Shown here piece by piece: positions 44,957-52,743 of a stretch of 64,000 nucleotides of DNA. The notes below the pieces were generated by a model. The model saw only the letters and a list, made by a program, of their open reading frames with translations, was not told the origin of the DNA and did not search any database. The position numbers were made by a program, and so were the translations under genes. Source of the stretch: a virus; the IMG/VR virus record IMGVR_UViG_3300007511_000012, positions 1 through 64,000 of that record. The stretch is one strand, 5' to 3'. Position 1 is the first letter of the stretch, and each line of letters opens with the position of its first letter.

Positions 44957-47305
44957 ATGGGCACAACAGGAATACGCGGAACACAGATTAAAGACGAGAC
45001 GGTGAAGTCCATCGACATAGCGTCGGGATCCATCAAGAAGGGCGAAGTCAGCTCGCAAGTGATATCAAGCCAGGCGACCATAGACTCGGTTGACACTTCC
45101 AACGACATGCTCCTTATTTACGATGCTAACAATGATGCACTTAAGAAAGTGGCACCTACCAACCTAGGCGTAGGCGGATCCGGATCTCCTGGTGGGTCTG
45201 ATACTCAAGTTCAATACAATAATGGCGGCTCCTTTGGCGGTGCCACACAGCTTATATACGATGATTCAAACCATCGGTTAGGCATAGGATCAACTAGTGC
45301 TCCCGACTACACACTAGATGTAGCCGGAAACATTGGAGTAGATCAATACATCTATCACAATGGAGATGGCAACACGCTCATCAATTTTACTGATGATAAA
45401 ATAATCCTCAAGGCTGGCGGCAAAGCCATGATTACTATGGAGGAAAAAGGTTCTGCACCCCACGAAATTACGCTTAACGATGGAGGCAACAATATTGACT
45501 TTGTTGTCAAGGGTAACGGCTCCAATGCAGGAAACCCCGCATTTAAGGTGGACGCTTCTAACAATAGGGTGGGGATTAACGGGGTGGGCGACCCCAGCGT
45601 GGAGTTGGACGTCAGTGGCGATGTTAACTTTGATGGTGCTGCCGTGTTCAACGAATCAAGCGCAGACAAAGATTTTCGTGTAGAGAGCAATGGCAATGCT
45701 AACATGCTTTTCGTCAACGGCGGCACCGATCGGGTTGGTATCGGAACTGATACACCTCTAACTACATTGCATATAAGTGGAGCCGCGGCAACCGATTCTT
45801 GCATTACTATTCAAGGTCAGGCCGACGCCGGCATACGTCTTGCAGCGGATAAAGCCAACGGTGATGAAGGCAACAACCCCTATATCGACTGGTATCAAGA
45901 CGGTCAAAACCCGACAAGTAGAAACAATAGAGTGGCAGTGATTGCTATGGAAGGTGACGCCGGCACCGCCTTTACAGGATCCTTGGCGAACTCTCTTTTC
46001 GTCGACACTTTCTGCCCTAATTCACAGCAGTCAAATGTAAGAAGATTCCAGATCGCCACTGATTGCTCCTCCTCATCGGACGGTGCAAACCACAGCGCTA
46101 GATTAACCATTGAGGGAGGCCACGGTTATGTCGGGCTTCACACGAATGCTGCAACATCTCCTCTCCACGTCTACTCAAATGAAAGTGGAAACTTCGCCGC
46201 ACTGATCGACAATGATAACGGTTCATCTGGGCACGGCTTAAAAGTTACAAGCGACGGCACAGGCACCGGAACTAACCTTCTCGATGTTGAGGCAGCTTCA
46301 ACTACGGTATTCCGAGTTAGAGGCGACGGTCGCGTTGGTATCGGCAAGGTATCATCGCTGCCGGCAGCTGTTCTCACGGTTTCCAGCAGTAATACAGACG
46401 GCGATATCGCTGTAGCACACAAGATACAACACATTGGTGACTCGGATACCTACATTGAGTTTGCTGACGATGAAATTGCACTGGCCGCCGGCGGCAGAAC
46501 ATTCATAAAAATAGAAGAAGCCAGCACAGATAAATTGATAATAAATAACGGCGGTTTAGACATTGATTTAAAAGTAAGTGGTGAAAATCTAGCCAATCTT
46601 ATTCGAACCGACGCCGCGAATGATCGGGTTGGCATAGGAACAAGCAGTCCGGACGGTATCCTTCACATCGATAACGGAACCTCCAACACCGAGGTCATCA
46701 TCGAGAAAGACGCAGGCACTTCAGGTAGCATCGTGTTCCACAACGCTGGAACCCGAGAAGCAGACATCGCCTTCTCTACCAACGAGGACATTGAGATCAC
46801 CAACTGGGTGGCCGACAAGGACATCACGCTTAATATTGTCTCCGGAAGTACAGAAGCAGCAGCACTTACAATAGATGCTAGCACAGGTGCACTCATCGCT
46901 AATAAGCAGTTCGCTCGAGGAGTTGCTTCGCTCAATCTGGGCAGCGGCACAACTTCAACTATAGATCCCTCAGTGGAAGGTGCTGGAACTATTCTAGTAA
47001 CCTGTTCTTCGATCACTGTTCCCACCAGTGAGCCAAACGAAAGCCAACACATTTGCTCCATTCCTGACGGCAAGATCGCCGGCCAAATATTGACCGTCTG
47101 CCTCATCACAGATTGCCTAGATGGTTCAACCGGTCTCGATAGCATGGGCGCATTAATTTTTGGAATGGACACTCCCATACCGTCGTCCAGGGCACTCACG
47201 ACCATGGGCTCAGCGCTGGGTGGCACACCGCAAGGTGCCAGCTTTACCTTATTGTGGACTGGGAGCGGATGGATGGTATTGTCCACGTTCGGCGGCATAT
47301 CCTGA
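44957..47305 (+). CDS. Large tail fibre / adhesin-like virion protein
   Basis: The 782-residue protein follows the S74 fibre by 2 bases. It has an N-terminal MLLIYDANNDALKK segment like its neighbour and then repeated beta modules with a recurring V-G-I-G-T core (for example NDRVGIGTSSPDGILHID) separated by Gly/Ser-rich strands. It lacks an S74 domain and ends in a different beta domain. It probably forms a trimeric fibre, alone or with the upstream protein, used for host recognition. The DNA shows short related repeats at the VGIG sites. Confidence 0.8.
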   Translation: MGTTGIRGTQIKDETVKSIDIASGSIKKGEVSSQVISSQATIDSVDTSNDMLLIYDANNDALKKVAPTNLGVGGSGSPGGSDTQVQYNNGGSFGGATQLIYDDSNHRLGIGSTSAPDYTLDVAGNIGVDQYIYHNGDGNTLINFTDDKIILKAGGKAMITMEEKGSAPHEITLNDGGNNIDFVVKGNGSNAGNPAFKVDASNNRVGINGVGDPSVELDVSGDVNFDGAAVFNESSADKDFRVESNGNANMLFVNGGTDRVGIGTDTPLTTLHISGAAATDSCITIQGQADAGIRLAADKANGDEGNNPYIDWYQDGQNPTSRNNRVAVIAMEGDAGTAFTGSLANSLFVDTFCPNSQQSNVRRFQIATDCSSSSDGANHSARLTIEGGHGYVGLHTNAATSPLHVYSNESGNFAALIDNDNGSSGHGLKVTSDGTGTGTNLLDVEAASTTVFRVRGDGRVGIGKVSSLPAAVLTVSSSNTDGDIAVAHKIQHIGDSDTYIEFADDEIALAAGGRTFIKIEEASTDKLIINNGGLDIDLKVSGENLANLIRTDAANDRVGIGTSSPDGILHIDNGTSNTEVIIEKDAGTSGSIVFHNAGTREADIAFSTNEDIEITNWVADKDITLNIVSGSTEAAALTIDASTGALIANKQFARGVASLNLGSGTTSTIDPSVEGAGTILVTCSSITVPTSEPNESQHICSIPDGKIAGQILTVCLITDCLDGSTGLDSMGALIFGMDTPIPSSRALTTMGSALGGTPQGASFTLLWTGSGWMVLSTFGGIS

Positions 47306-47315
47306 TCTTCCTGGC

Positions 47316-47344
47316 TTGAACAATATGAAAATAGTGCATACAAT
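47316..47344 (+). promoter_or_regulatory. Promoter TTGAAC-N17-TACAAT, abutting start codon
   Basis: TTGAAC (47316-47321) and TACAAT (47339-47344) have 17-base spacing. The ATG at 47351 is 6 bases past the -10 and has no ribosome site, so transcription would begin at or next to the A of ATG. Confidence 0.65.
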
Positions 47345-47350
47345 GCTTAT

Positions 47351-48307
47351 ATGAAAACGCTACCACAGTTGTTCCAGATCCAGGACCAGTTCTCAGAACT
47401 ATTCCAAAAGAAGGATGACCTTTCCTTGGAGGAGAGGGAGCGGCTAACACAGGAGTTCTCTCTAGCACTCCACAGTGAGGTGTCAGCCCTGATCAGTGAG
47501 ATCAACTTTAAGAACCATCATCAGGATCGTAAGCAGGTGGTGGAGAACAGCATCCTTTTCGAGGGCGTTGATGTCTTCCGATATCTCTTAGCTATCTTAA
47601 ATCTCTGGGGCTTCAGTGCAGAGGATTTCTCGCAGGCTTTCGACGACAAGGAGAACTACCTCCAGGTCAAGTATGTCAAGAACGCGCAGAAGTGGCAAGG
47701 CCAACCGGTCATCCTCGTGGATGCCGACGATGTGATTGTGGAGTTCCGGAAGGGCTACAGTGAGTATCTTAATGCTATGGAAGGCATCGATGTTGACGTC
47801 AACTCCAAAGAATATTATTTCACCAACGGCATTCCAAAGGACCGCTACAATCCTGAGCAACTATTCCAGGATTTCATCGATCAGCGACGCCTCAGAGATT
47901 TAGAGCCTATCACGCCCACAATTCAAGCAATCAACGACTTGTACGACCAGGGCTATTGGATCCAGATTCTTACAGCTAGACCTGACTGGAACAAAACATG
48001 CCAGTATGACACTTATACTTGGCTTGAAAATAGCGGCCTAAAATTCCACAAAATTGACTTTTCGCCTGAGAAGATGATTTGGGCTGCAAATAGTGAGTAT
48101 TACGATTCTGAGTCGATTGTGTGCGCTATTGATGATAGTTCCAAGCACACTATGGAATATGCTAAGCATGGGATCAAAGTGGCATCGCCAGTCACGCCTT
48201 ATAACGAGGAGTTGCGAGGGGTAGAGAACGTCATTATGTTCGAGACAAAGCAAGAACTTGCTGATATCATTAAACAGTTCTCACTCCGGCGCATATTTAG
48301 CGTATGA
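47351..48307 (+). CDS. All-alpha NTP pyrophosphatase fused to HAD nucleotidase
   Basis: The 318-residue protein has two domains. Residues ~1-105 are helical with the acidic pyrophosphatase pattern (LHSEVSALISEINFKNHH, then EGVDVFRYLLAILNLWGF). Residues ~115-318 form a HAD phosphatase of 5'(3')-deoxyribonucleotidase type: VILVDADDVIVEF (motif I), ILTARPDWN (motif II), and VCAIDDSSKHT (motif IV). Together they could take an (deoxy)nucleoside triphosphate to monophosphate and then to nucleoside. There is no ribosome site before the ATG, and the 3' end overlaps the next HAD gene by 4 bases. Confidence 0.75.
   Translation: MKTLPQLFQIQDQFSELFQKKDDLSLEERERLTQEFSLALHSEVSALISEINFKNHHQDRKQVVENSILFEGVDVFRYLLAILNLWGFSAEDFSQAFDDKENYLQVKYVKNAQKWQGQPVILVDADDVIVEFRKGYSEYLNAMEGIDVDVNSKEYYFTNGIPKDRYNPEQLFQDFIDQRRLRDLEPITPTIQAINDLYDQGYWIQILTARPDWNKTCQYDTYTWLENSGLKFHKIDFSPEKMIWAANSEYYDSESIVCAIDDSSKHTMEYAKHGIKVASPVTPYNEELRGVENVIMFETKQELADIIKQFSLRRIFSV
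48292..48299 (+). promoter_or_regulatory. CATATTTA element ending 4 bases before a start codon
   Basis: An exact CATATTTA lies at the end of the fusion gene, immediately before ATG 48304. If it is a -10-type late element, the transcript would start at the ATG. It could also be chance. Confidence 0.3.
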
Positions 48308-48975
48308 TGCGTATTACAGTTGGACAATTACGAACCCTTATAAAGGAAGCAATGCAGGAGCTGAATCCTGATCTTGACCCAGATTGCAAGAGCTTTGCAG
48401 TATTTGATTTCGATGAGACGCTGGCACTGACGGATTCGAAAATTTTGATAACAGATGACCAGGGAAAAAAGATCCGATCTCTTACCCCCGCGCAGTATGC
48501 TCTTTATGTTCCCGAGCCGGGAGAGAACTTTGACTTTAGTGAATTTGAAATTGTCAAAGACGGTAAACCAACTGCTTTGATGGATGTTCTGCGAGATGTG
48601 GCTGCCTGCGGAACCACCGCCGCGGCCATTTTAACAGCTCGAGGCCCTAAATCACAAGACCCTATTAGAGAGTTTCTTGCAGACATGGGGGTAAAATTGC
48701 AGATAATCGACACTGTAAACACCTCAGATCCCCAAGCCAAAGCCCGGAAGATAAAAGGCTACGTTAGATCTTATAGCCCACAAGTCTTGCACTTTTTTGA
48801 GGATTCACCTAAGAATCTCGCTGCAGTAAAGAAGATGGCAGAGTCTGATCGTGAATTTGAGAACGTAGATGTGATTTTGCATAAGATGGTGGATGGCAAC
48901 AAGGTAGACGTCGAGCACGTCGTGTATAAAGGATTAAGCGCAATCGCAGCTCCTGAAGATTCAAAACACATTTGA
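48304..48975 (+). CDS. HAD-family phosphatase with LIKE-type N-terminus
   Basis: The 223-residue protein has HAD motifs AVFDFDETLALTDS (nucleophile Asp), AAILTARGPKS (Thr) and VLHFFEDSPKNLAAVKKM (acidic motif IV), resembling phosphatases of polynucleotide-kinase or sugar/nucleotide type. The first ~20 residues, MMRITVGQLRTLIKEAMQEL, resemble the N-terminus of the small protein at 4877 and contain an (L/I)-x-E site, so it may carry a removable targeting peptide. It overlaps the PPase-HAD fusion by 4 bases. The substrate is unknown. Confidence 0.75.
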   Translation: MMRITVGQLRTLIKEAMQELNPDLDPDCKSFAVFDFDETLALTDSKILITDDQGKKIRSLTPAQYALYVPEPGENFDFSEFEIVKDGKPTALMDVLRDVAACGTTAAAILTARGPKSQDPIREFLADMGVKLQIIDTVNTSDPQAKARKIKGYVRSYSPQVLHFFEDSPKNLAAVKKMAESDREFENVDVILHKMVDGNKVDVEHVVYKGLSAIAAPEDSKHI

Positions 48976-49000
48976 ACAACTAGCTTACTCAACATATAAT
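48972..49000 (+). promoter_or_regulatory. Sigma-70-type promoter TTGAAC-N17-TATAAT before thyX
   Basis: TTGAAC (48972-48977) and TATAAT (48995-49000) are 17 bases apart. An AAGGAGG ribosome site follows, and the start is TTG 49030. This is the best consensus promoter of this class here. Confidence 0.8.
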
Positions 49001-49029
49001 AACTTATAACTTCACACAAGGAGGCAGTT

Positions 49030-50013
49030 TTGCCACAGAACCTTAGTCTTGAGCCCGTTACCCTTCCTATGCCCCTTCGCTTCGGCGAGGAACCACAGAC
49101 CGAGTTTGTCAATGATCTTGACGCACTGCGTGTTGAGCTTGTCGATAGTCCAACAGCTGAGCAGATGCGTCATGTGGCATATCGCTACGTGAAGGCAACG
49201 TGGGCCGACGCGCCCGAAGATACTGATCCGATGAATGCAACTCAAAAAGAGTTGTCAGAAACTCTTGAGGACGTGATGCAGTTTCGAGCACTCCCAGCCG
49301 GAATGGAGGCTATGAGCTTTACATTCTTAATCGGCGGGATCGATCTGCAGACCGTCACTCACCTAATCCGTCACCGTGCCGGCACCTTTGCAGCACAATG
49401 CACCGGTGATCGCTGGCAGTCGCATAGCCGAGTACTGGCACCTGCTGCTGTTCAAAACAGCCCGGAAATCTATGGCCGCTGGAAGGACCACATTGAAGCA
49501 GGCAAGAAGCTTTACGCAGATATGATCGATACTAGGCAGATCAGCATTATGGACGCACGGACCATTCTGCCCCGTGCTATCGAAACCTTCTACTACGCGC
49601 GTTTCAACCTGAAAGATCTGATCGGTTTCATCCGCCAGCGATGTGACAAGCAGATCCAGCCCGCAGCAGACAACCTGATGGCTGCCAAGATGGCTCTGGA
49701 AGTTTGCAAGGTTATTCCTGAGGCTGCAGCCTGCATCGGTACTCGGACCCTTACTGCGCCTGCCATGCACTACGTTCGCAACATGCGCACTGGCACCGGA
49801 ACCAACCTCTACTGGCCTGATGCCGACACCGATGCACACATTGAGTATCACCCCAACGACACCATCTATCAAGCTGAGCGTGATGATGTTAATGGCACCA
49901 ACCCTCCGCCTGATGAGGCAGGTGAGAATAGTAAGTTTCGGCAGCACTGGAATGCGCTTCTCGCACAGATCAGTGACATCGAGATGGAATACAAGGATAA
50001 AATGGGTCGCTAA
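49030..50013 (+). CDS. thyX: Divergent flavin-dependent thymidylate synthase (ThyX-like)
   Basis: The 327-residue protein would methylate dUMP with folate and FAD. The ThyX core is visible: a helix FTFLIGGIDLQTVTHLIRHR, motif start RHR (114-116), then MDARTILPRAIETFYYARFN and a following QRCDKQIQ segment. The signature RHR-X7-S is altered: Cys124 stands where the active-site Ser usually is, followed by Thr125. The protein is longer than typical ThyX (about 220-250 residues) at both ends. It has a strong promoter and AAGGAGG. Altered substrate use is possible. Confidence 0.8.
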   Translation: MPQNLSLEPVTLPMPLRFGEEPQTEFVNDLDALRVELVDSPTAEQMRHVAYRYVKATWADAPEDTDPMNATQKELSETLEDVMQFRALPAGMEAMSFTFLIGGIDLQTVTHLIRHRAGTFAAQCTGDRWQSHSRVLAPAAVQNSPEIYGRWKDHIEAGKKLYADMIDTRQISIMDARTILPRAIETFYYARFNLKDLIGFIRQRCDKQIQPAADNLMAAKMALEVCKVIPEAAACIGTRTLTAPAMHYVRNMRTGTGTNLYWPDADTDAHIEYHPNDTIYQAERDDVNGTNPPPDEAGENSKFRQHWNALLAQISDIEMEYKDKMGR

Positions 50014-50014
50014 C

Positions 50015-50287
50015 TTGCCTTTCTCTAATCCAAACACAGCACGAAGGCGCCGGGCCATTTACCGGTGCTTTCACTTAGGTCTCACTTACTTTTCGATTAA
50101 TGAGGCTCTTAATAATCAGGACGAAAAACCCTTGTCGATCGAAGATTATAAAGTTTGGAAATCTCTGCTTTACCCAATCTCAGCGGGAGATACCCTTATG
50201 AAGAAAGCTATTATCGAAGAGGGTAAATCCCTGTCTTGGGTTGCGAAACAGATAAATAAGAGGCGACAAACCCAGACGCTATCATGA
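50015..50287 (+). CDS. Small basic protein, unknown
   Basis: The 90-residue protein is taken to start at TTG 50015, next to the ThyX stop codon. The frame stays open upstream inside thyX, but that part reads as a shadow of thyX. The product is basic and helical (TARRRRAIYRCFHLGLTY, EEGKSLSWVAKQINKRR). It overlaps the Smr gene by 4 bases (ATGA). No function is recognised. Confidence 0.55.
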   Translation: MPFSNPNTARRRRAIYRCFHLGLTYFSINEALNNQDEKPLSIEDYKVWKSLLYPISAGDTLMKKAIIEEGKSLSWVAKQINKRRQTQTLS

Positions 50288-50493
50288 AAGAGCTAGATTT
50301 GCACGGTCTCACTCACGATCGAATAAGGGATATCGTCACAAGTTGGGTTCACAGCAACCCTCCTCCTTGCAAGATTATCACAGGAAATAGTGCTGCTATG
50401 GAGAAGCTGGTTCGAGAAGCTCTTGACAAGCACTATCGCTGTGAGTATGAAAGCTATCACAATCTAGGAGCACTCATTGTCACAAGAAGATGA
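50284..50493 (+). CDS. Smr-domain protein
   Basis: The 69-residue protein is essentially one Smr (small MutS-related) domain: LDLHGLTHDRIRDIVTSWV and IITGNSAAMEKLVREAL, matching the DLHG and TGxG-type motifs. Smr domains bind or nick DNA or RNA in mismatch repair or ribosome rescue. It is coupled to the upstream gene by an ATGA overlap and overlaps the next gene. It could process nucleic acid structures during infection. Confidence 0.75.
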   Translation: MKELDLHGLTHDRIRDIVTSWVHSNPPPCKIITGNSAAMEKLVREALDKHYRCEYESYHNLGALIVTRR

Positions 50494-50701
50494 AGAAAAA
50501 GTAGTCGAATTACCCGAAGAGTTTGCGGGCCTCGACCTGTACACAAAATCAGAATATGAAGCTGGAAGAGCGCTAATCATGGGGCTTATCCATTCCCTTC
50601 AAATTGAACAATCTAAAGCTCAGCTGTATTTTATGCTCATACCACTAGCGTTTTCAGTCGGATTACTGCTAGGTTACTACATTTCATTTATTAACCTTTG
50701 A
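50477..50701 (+). CDS. Small membrane protein with one C-terminal segment
   Basis: The 74-residue protein starts at TTG 50477 overlapping the Smr gene. An acidic soluble N-terminal part of about 48 residues is followed by one membrane segment, YFMLIPLAFSVGLLLGYYI, at the C-terminus. A tail-anchored inner-membrane protein is expected. The function is unknown; its position before two secreted proteins may place it in the same cell-envelope group. Confidence 0.65.
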   Translation: MSQEDEEKVVELPEEFAGLDLYTKSEYEAGRALIMGLIHSLQIEQSKAQLYFMLIPLAFSVGLLLGYYISFINL

Positions 50702-50714
50702 GAGGATATCACAA

Positions 50715-51152
50715 ATGAAGGTTTATATCGCATCCCCGTTCTTTAACCCCAAGCAAGTTGAGCAAGTTGAGTTTCTTAAAGAAGCCCTCACTGCAGCAGG
50801 TCATGAATACTTTAGCCCAAAGGATTTCTTTGTGCTCAAGCCTAATGCTACGCAAGAGGATCGCACACGTATCTTTGATGTGAACTGCGAGAAGATCCAG
50901 TGGGCTGACTTTGTCCTGTGCAACACGGAAGCCAAGGATCTTGGCACTATTTGGGAGGCAGGTTATGCTTACGGCATCGAAAAGCCGGTCGTCTTCTTTG
51001 CTGAGGGCTTGCCCGATGGTAAGTTTAACGTGATGCTTAGTGAAGCCGGCAAGTCAGTCAACACCACGCGTGAGCAGATGCAAGACTACCTTAGTCGTGT
51101 TTCCGACGCAGGGGAGCTCATCTTCGAACAATATTCAGGATTTACTCAGTAG
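50715..51152 (+). CDS. Nucleoside 2-deoxyribosyltransferase-like protein
   Basis: The 145-residue protein matches the family: MKVYIASPFFNPKQVEQVEF (start), an acidic residue in DVNCEKIQWADFVLCNTE, and DLGTIWEAGYAYGIEKPVV with the catalytic Glu region. It moves deoxyribose between bases, or cleaves nucleotides, in nucleotide salvage. The start is ATG 50715 after GAGAGGA. The tiny lipoprotein gene begins at the G of its stop codon. It probably belongs to the nucleotide-metabolism set of this region. Confidence 0.85.
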   Translation: MKVYIASPFFNPKQVEQVEFLKEALTAAGHEYFSPKDFFVLKPNATQEDRTRIFDVNCEKIQWADFVLCNTEAKDLGTIWEAGYAYGIEKPVVFFAEGLPDGKFNVMLSEAGKSVNTTREQMQDYLSRVSDAGELIFEQYSGFTQ

Positions 51153-51286
51153 TGAGAAAGACCCTACTGTTACTCTTTGCTTTTGGTTTAATGGCATCGT
51201 GTGTTCATAAGCCTAGGGTTACTATCCAAGGGTGGCGTCTAGTGCTTGATTGCGACCCCCAGGAACCTGCTTGCGAAGAGTTTTAA
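51152..51286 (+). CDS. Tiny lipoprotein (44 residues)
   Basis: A GTG start overlaps the last base of the upstream stop codon. The product begins MRKTLLLLFAFGLMASC, a full lipoprotein signal with lipobox MASC and Cys17. The mature peptide is 28 residues with two further cysteines. It could be an outer-membrane spanin subunit or a small surface lipoprotein. The frame is short, but the clean signal peptide and exact fit between two genes support it. Confidence 0.6.
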   Translation: MRKTLLLLFAFGLMASCVHKPRVTIQGWRLVLDCDPQEPACEEF

Positions 51287-51306
51287 GATTTAACAGGAGA
51301 AATAAA

Positions 51307-51864
51307 ATGAAATTCTTAAAAAATACAATCACACACCTTGCACTAGCTTTTATGATTTTAGCTGGTGCTCCATCAACAGCAATGGCCGATGACCATGCTG
51401 TTGATATCACCGGAGACAGCGCGGACTGGAAAAAGCGTTCAGGCCTTCGGTTTGGGTATAACTACCTTAGTAACGGAGATAAACCCACTAATGGTGAAGA
51501 GGCAAAGCTTCGTAGCCCGCATATGTTTGCCATAGGCTATGAGCTTCAACAGACTATGTCAGGCGGCGACTGGTTAGACATCTTGTTTATCCAGAACGTT
51601 ACCATTAGCGGCCTAGAGCAGAGTGTCATTGCACCTTCTGCAAATGTTTTGGTGGGCTTTGAGATTAATGACACGCTTCAGCTAGCTGTAGGTGGCAACC
51701 TCTCGGTCTATGACCCATCTCCGGACGGAAACTATATCCACCTTGTAACTGCTTTGGGCTTTACAGCTGCCGCAGGAAAGCTGAGTGTTCCACTTCATCT
51801 TGTGTATGTTCCTGACGTTAACGGGTTCTGGCGGTTTGCGATCACCACCGGCGTGAACTGGTAG
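51307..51864 (+). CDS. Predicted outer-membrane beta-barrel protein 1
   Basis: The 185-residue protein (ATG 51307 after ACAGGAG) has a signal peptide, LKNTITHLALAFMILAG, with probable cleavage after TAMA. The mature part shows amphipathic strands and a C-terminal aromatic (FAITTGVNW), the usual signal for barrel insertion. It is probably placed in the host outer membrane during infection. The neighbour downstream has the same architecture. Possible roles are receptor masking, superinfection exclusion or permeability; the sequence does not decide. Confidence 0.7.
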   Translation: MKFLKNTITHLALAFMILAGAPSTAMADDHAVDITGDSADWKKRSGLRFGYNYLSNGDKPTNGEEAKLRSPHMFAIGYELQQTMSGGDWLDILFIQNVTISGLEQSVIAPSANVLVGFEINDTLQLAVGGNLSVYDPSPDGNYIHLVTALGFTAAAGKLSVPLHLVYVPDVNGFWRFAITTGVNW

Positions 51865-51874
51865 GAGAAGAACG

Positions 51875-52402
51875 ATGAGATATCTGTTAATTTTTAGTTT
51901 ATTGCTACCTGCAGCTGCCCAAGCGGATGAGCAACGGATCGGTTTCGTTGCTGGCTCTACACACGGCGTAGGCTTAGGATACAGTAGGCAGCATAAGGAC
52001 GGAACGGGCTGGCAAGTCTCAGCTCTTCCGATTGTTGAGGATGACTTTGATGCCACCGTTTTTCTCGGGGGAACCTACTTCAAGACTCTAAACTCCACAA
52101 GCTGGGGTCGTGCATACTGGTCATTAGGAATGGCTGCTTTTTACAATCGGAATACTGACGAGCAGTTTGAGTGGGTTTGCGACGCTAATGATGAGAACTG
52201 TCGCGACGTAAGTCAGGGATCACGCTTGGATGAAGGCCTTATGCTTTCCTTTGGTCCGGGCGTAGGCTTGGAACGACGCTGGAAGCAGTTCGCTGTGTCT
52301 CTAGAGCTTCCCCTTGCAGTCCAGATCGGCTATGTCGAGCACAAGGTCCAGTTCTTGGGTATGCACCCAATTCCGAACTTCTCTCTAATGTATTTCTGGT
52401 AG
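51875..52402 (+). CDS. Predicted outer-membrane beta-barrel protein 2
   Basis: The 175-residue protein has a short signal (RYLLIFSLLLPAAAQA) and a mature part of alternating strands with Gly/aromatic girdles (GVGLGYSRQH, LMLSFGPGVGLERRW), ending LMYFW, with aromatic terminal residues as in outer-membrane barrels. Two cysteines lie in a loop, CDANDENC. A GGAG ribosome site lies 10 bases after the first barrel gene, so they are co-expressed. Function is unknown; a surface change of the infected host is likely. Confidence 0.7.
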   Translation: MRYLLIFSLLLPAAAQADEQRIGFVAGSTHGVGLGYSRQHKDGTGWQVSALPIVEDDFDATVFLGGTYFKTLNSTSWGRAYWSLGMAAFYNRNTDEQFEWVCDANDENCRDVSQGSRLDEGLMLSFGPGVGLERRWKQFAVSLELPLAVQIGYVEHKVQFLGMHPIPNFSLMYFW

Positions 52403-52416
52403 GAGATTGCAGGTAG

Positions 52417-52743
52417 ATGCGCTTCGAGCTTATCACTGAAGAAAACCTTGACGACTATACCGACAACGGTGAGTTTCCTAACTTTGTTCATTATCCCATG
52501 AAGAAACTAAGAGAAGATTTCTATGATGTTAAGAAGAAAGATACACTCATCTTCTGGGGCGCCGAAGGTCACAATATAAAATCGAAGAATGTCACGTTAA
52601 AATCCATCGGAAAGTTTGACGGGACGCTAGAAGAAGCATTAGATGTCTTGAAATCTTCTTTGCCGCCAAGCCAGGTGATGCTTGTTCATACTGAGCACGG
52701 TGAGATATACAGAGCAATTGTTCCTCGAAGGAGAATGAGATGA
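52417..52743 (+). CDS. Small cytoplasmic protein, unknown
   Basis: The 108-residue soluble protein is charged, ends in basic residues (PRRRMR) and has no signal peptide or known motif. A TAGGAG site precedes ATG 52417. The stop overlaps the epimerase start by 4 bases (ATGA), so it is translated with that gene. Confidence 0.6.
   Translation: MRFELITEENLDDYTDNGEFPNFVHYPMKKLREDFYDVKKKDTLIFWGAEGHNIKSKNVTLKSIGKFDGTLEEALDVLKSSLPPSQVMLVHTEHGEIYRAIVPRRRMR

Noticed and set aside
49820-50014. Longer N-terminus for the small protein at 50015
   Set aside because: The added part is the frame shadow of thyX, with shadow-like Met/Thr/Pro-rich composition, and lacks a ribosome site.
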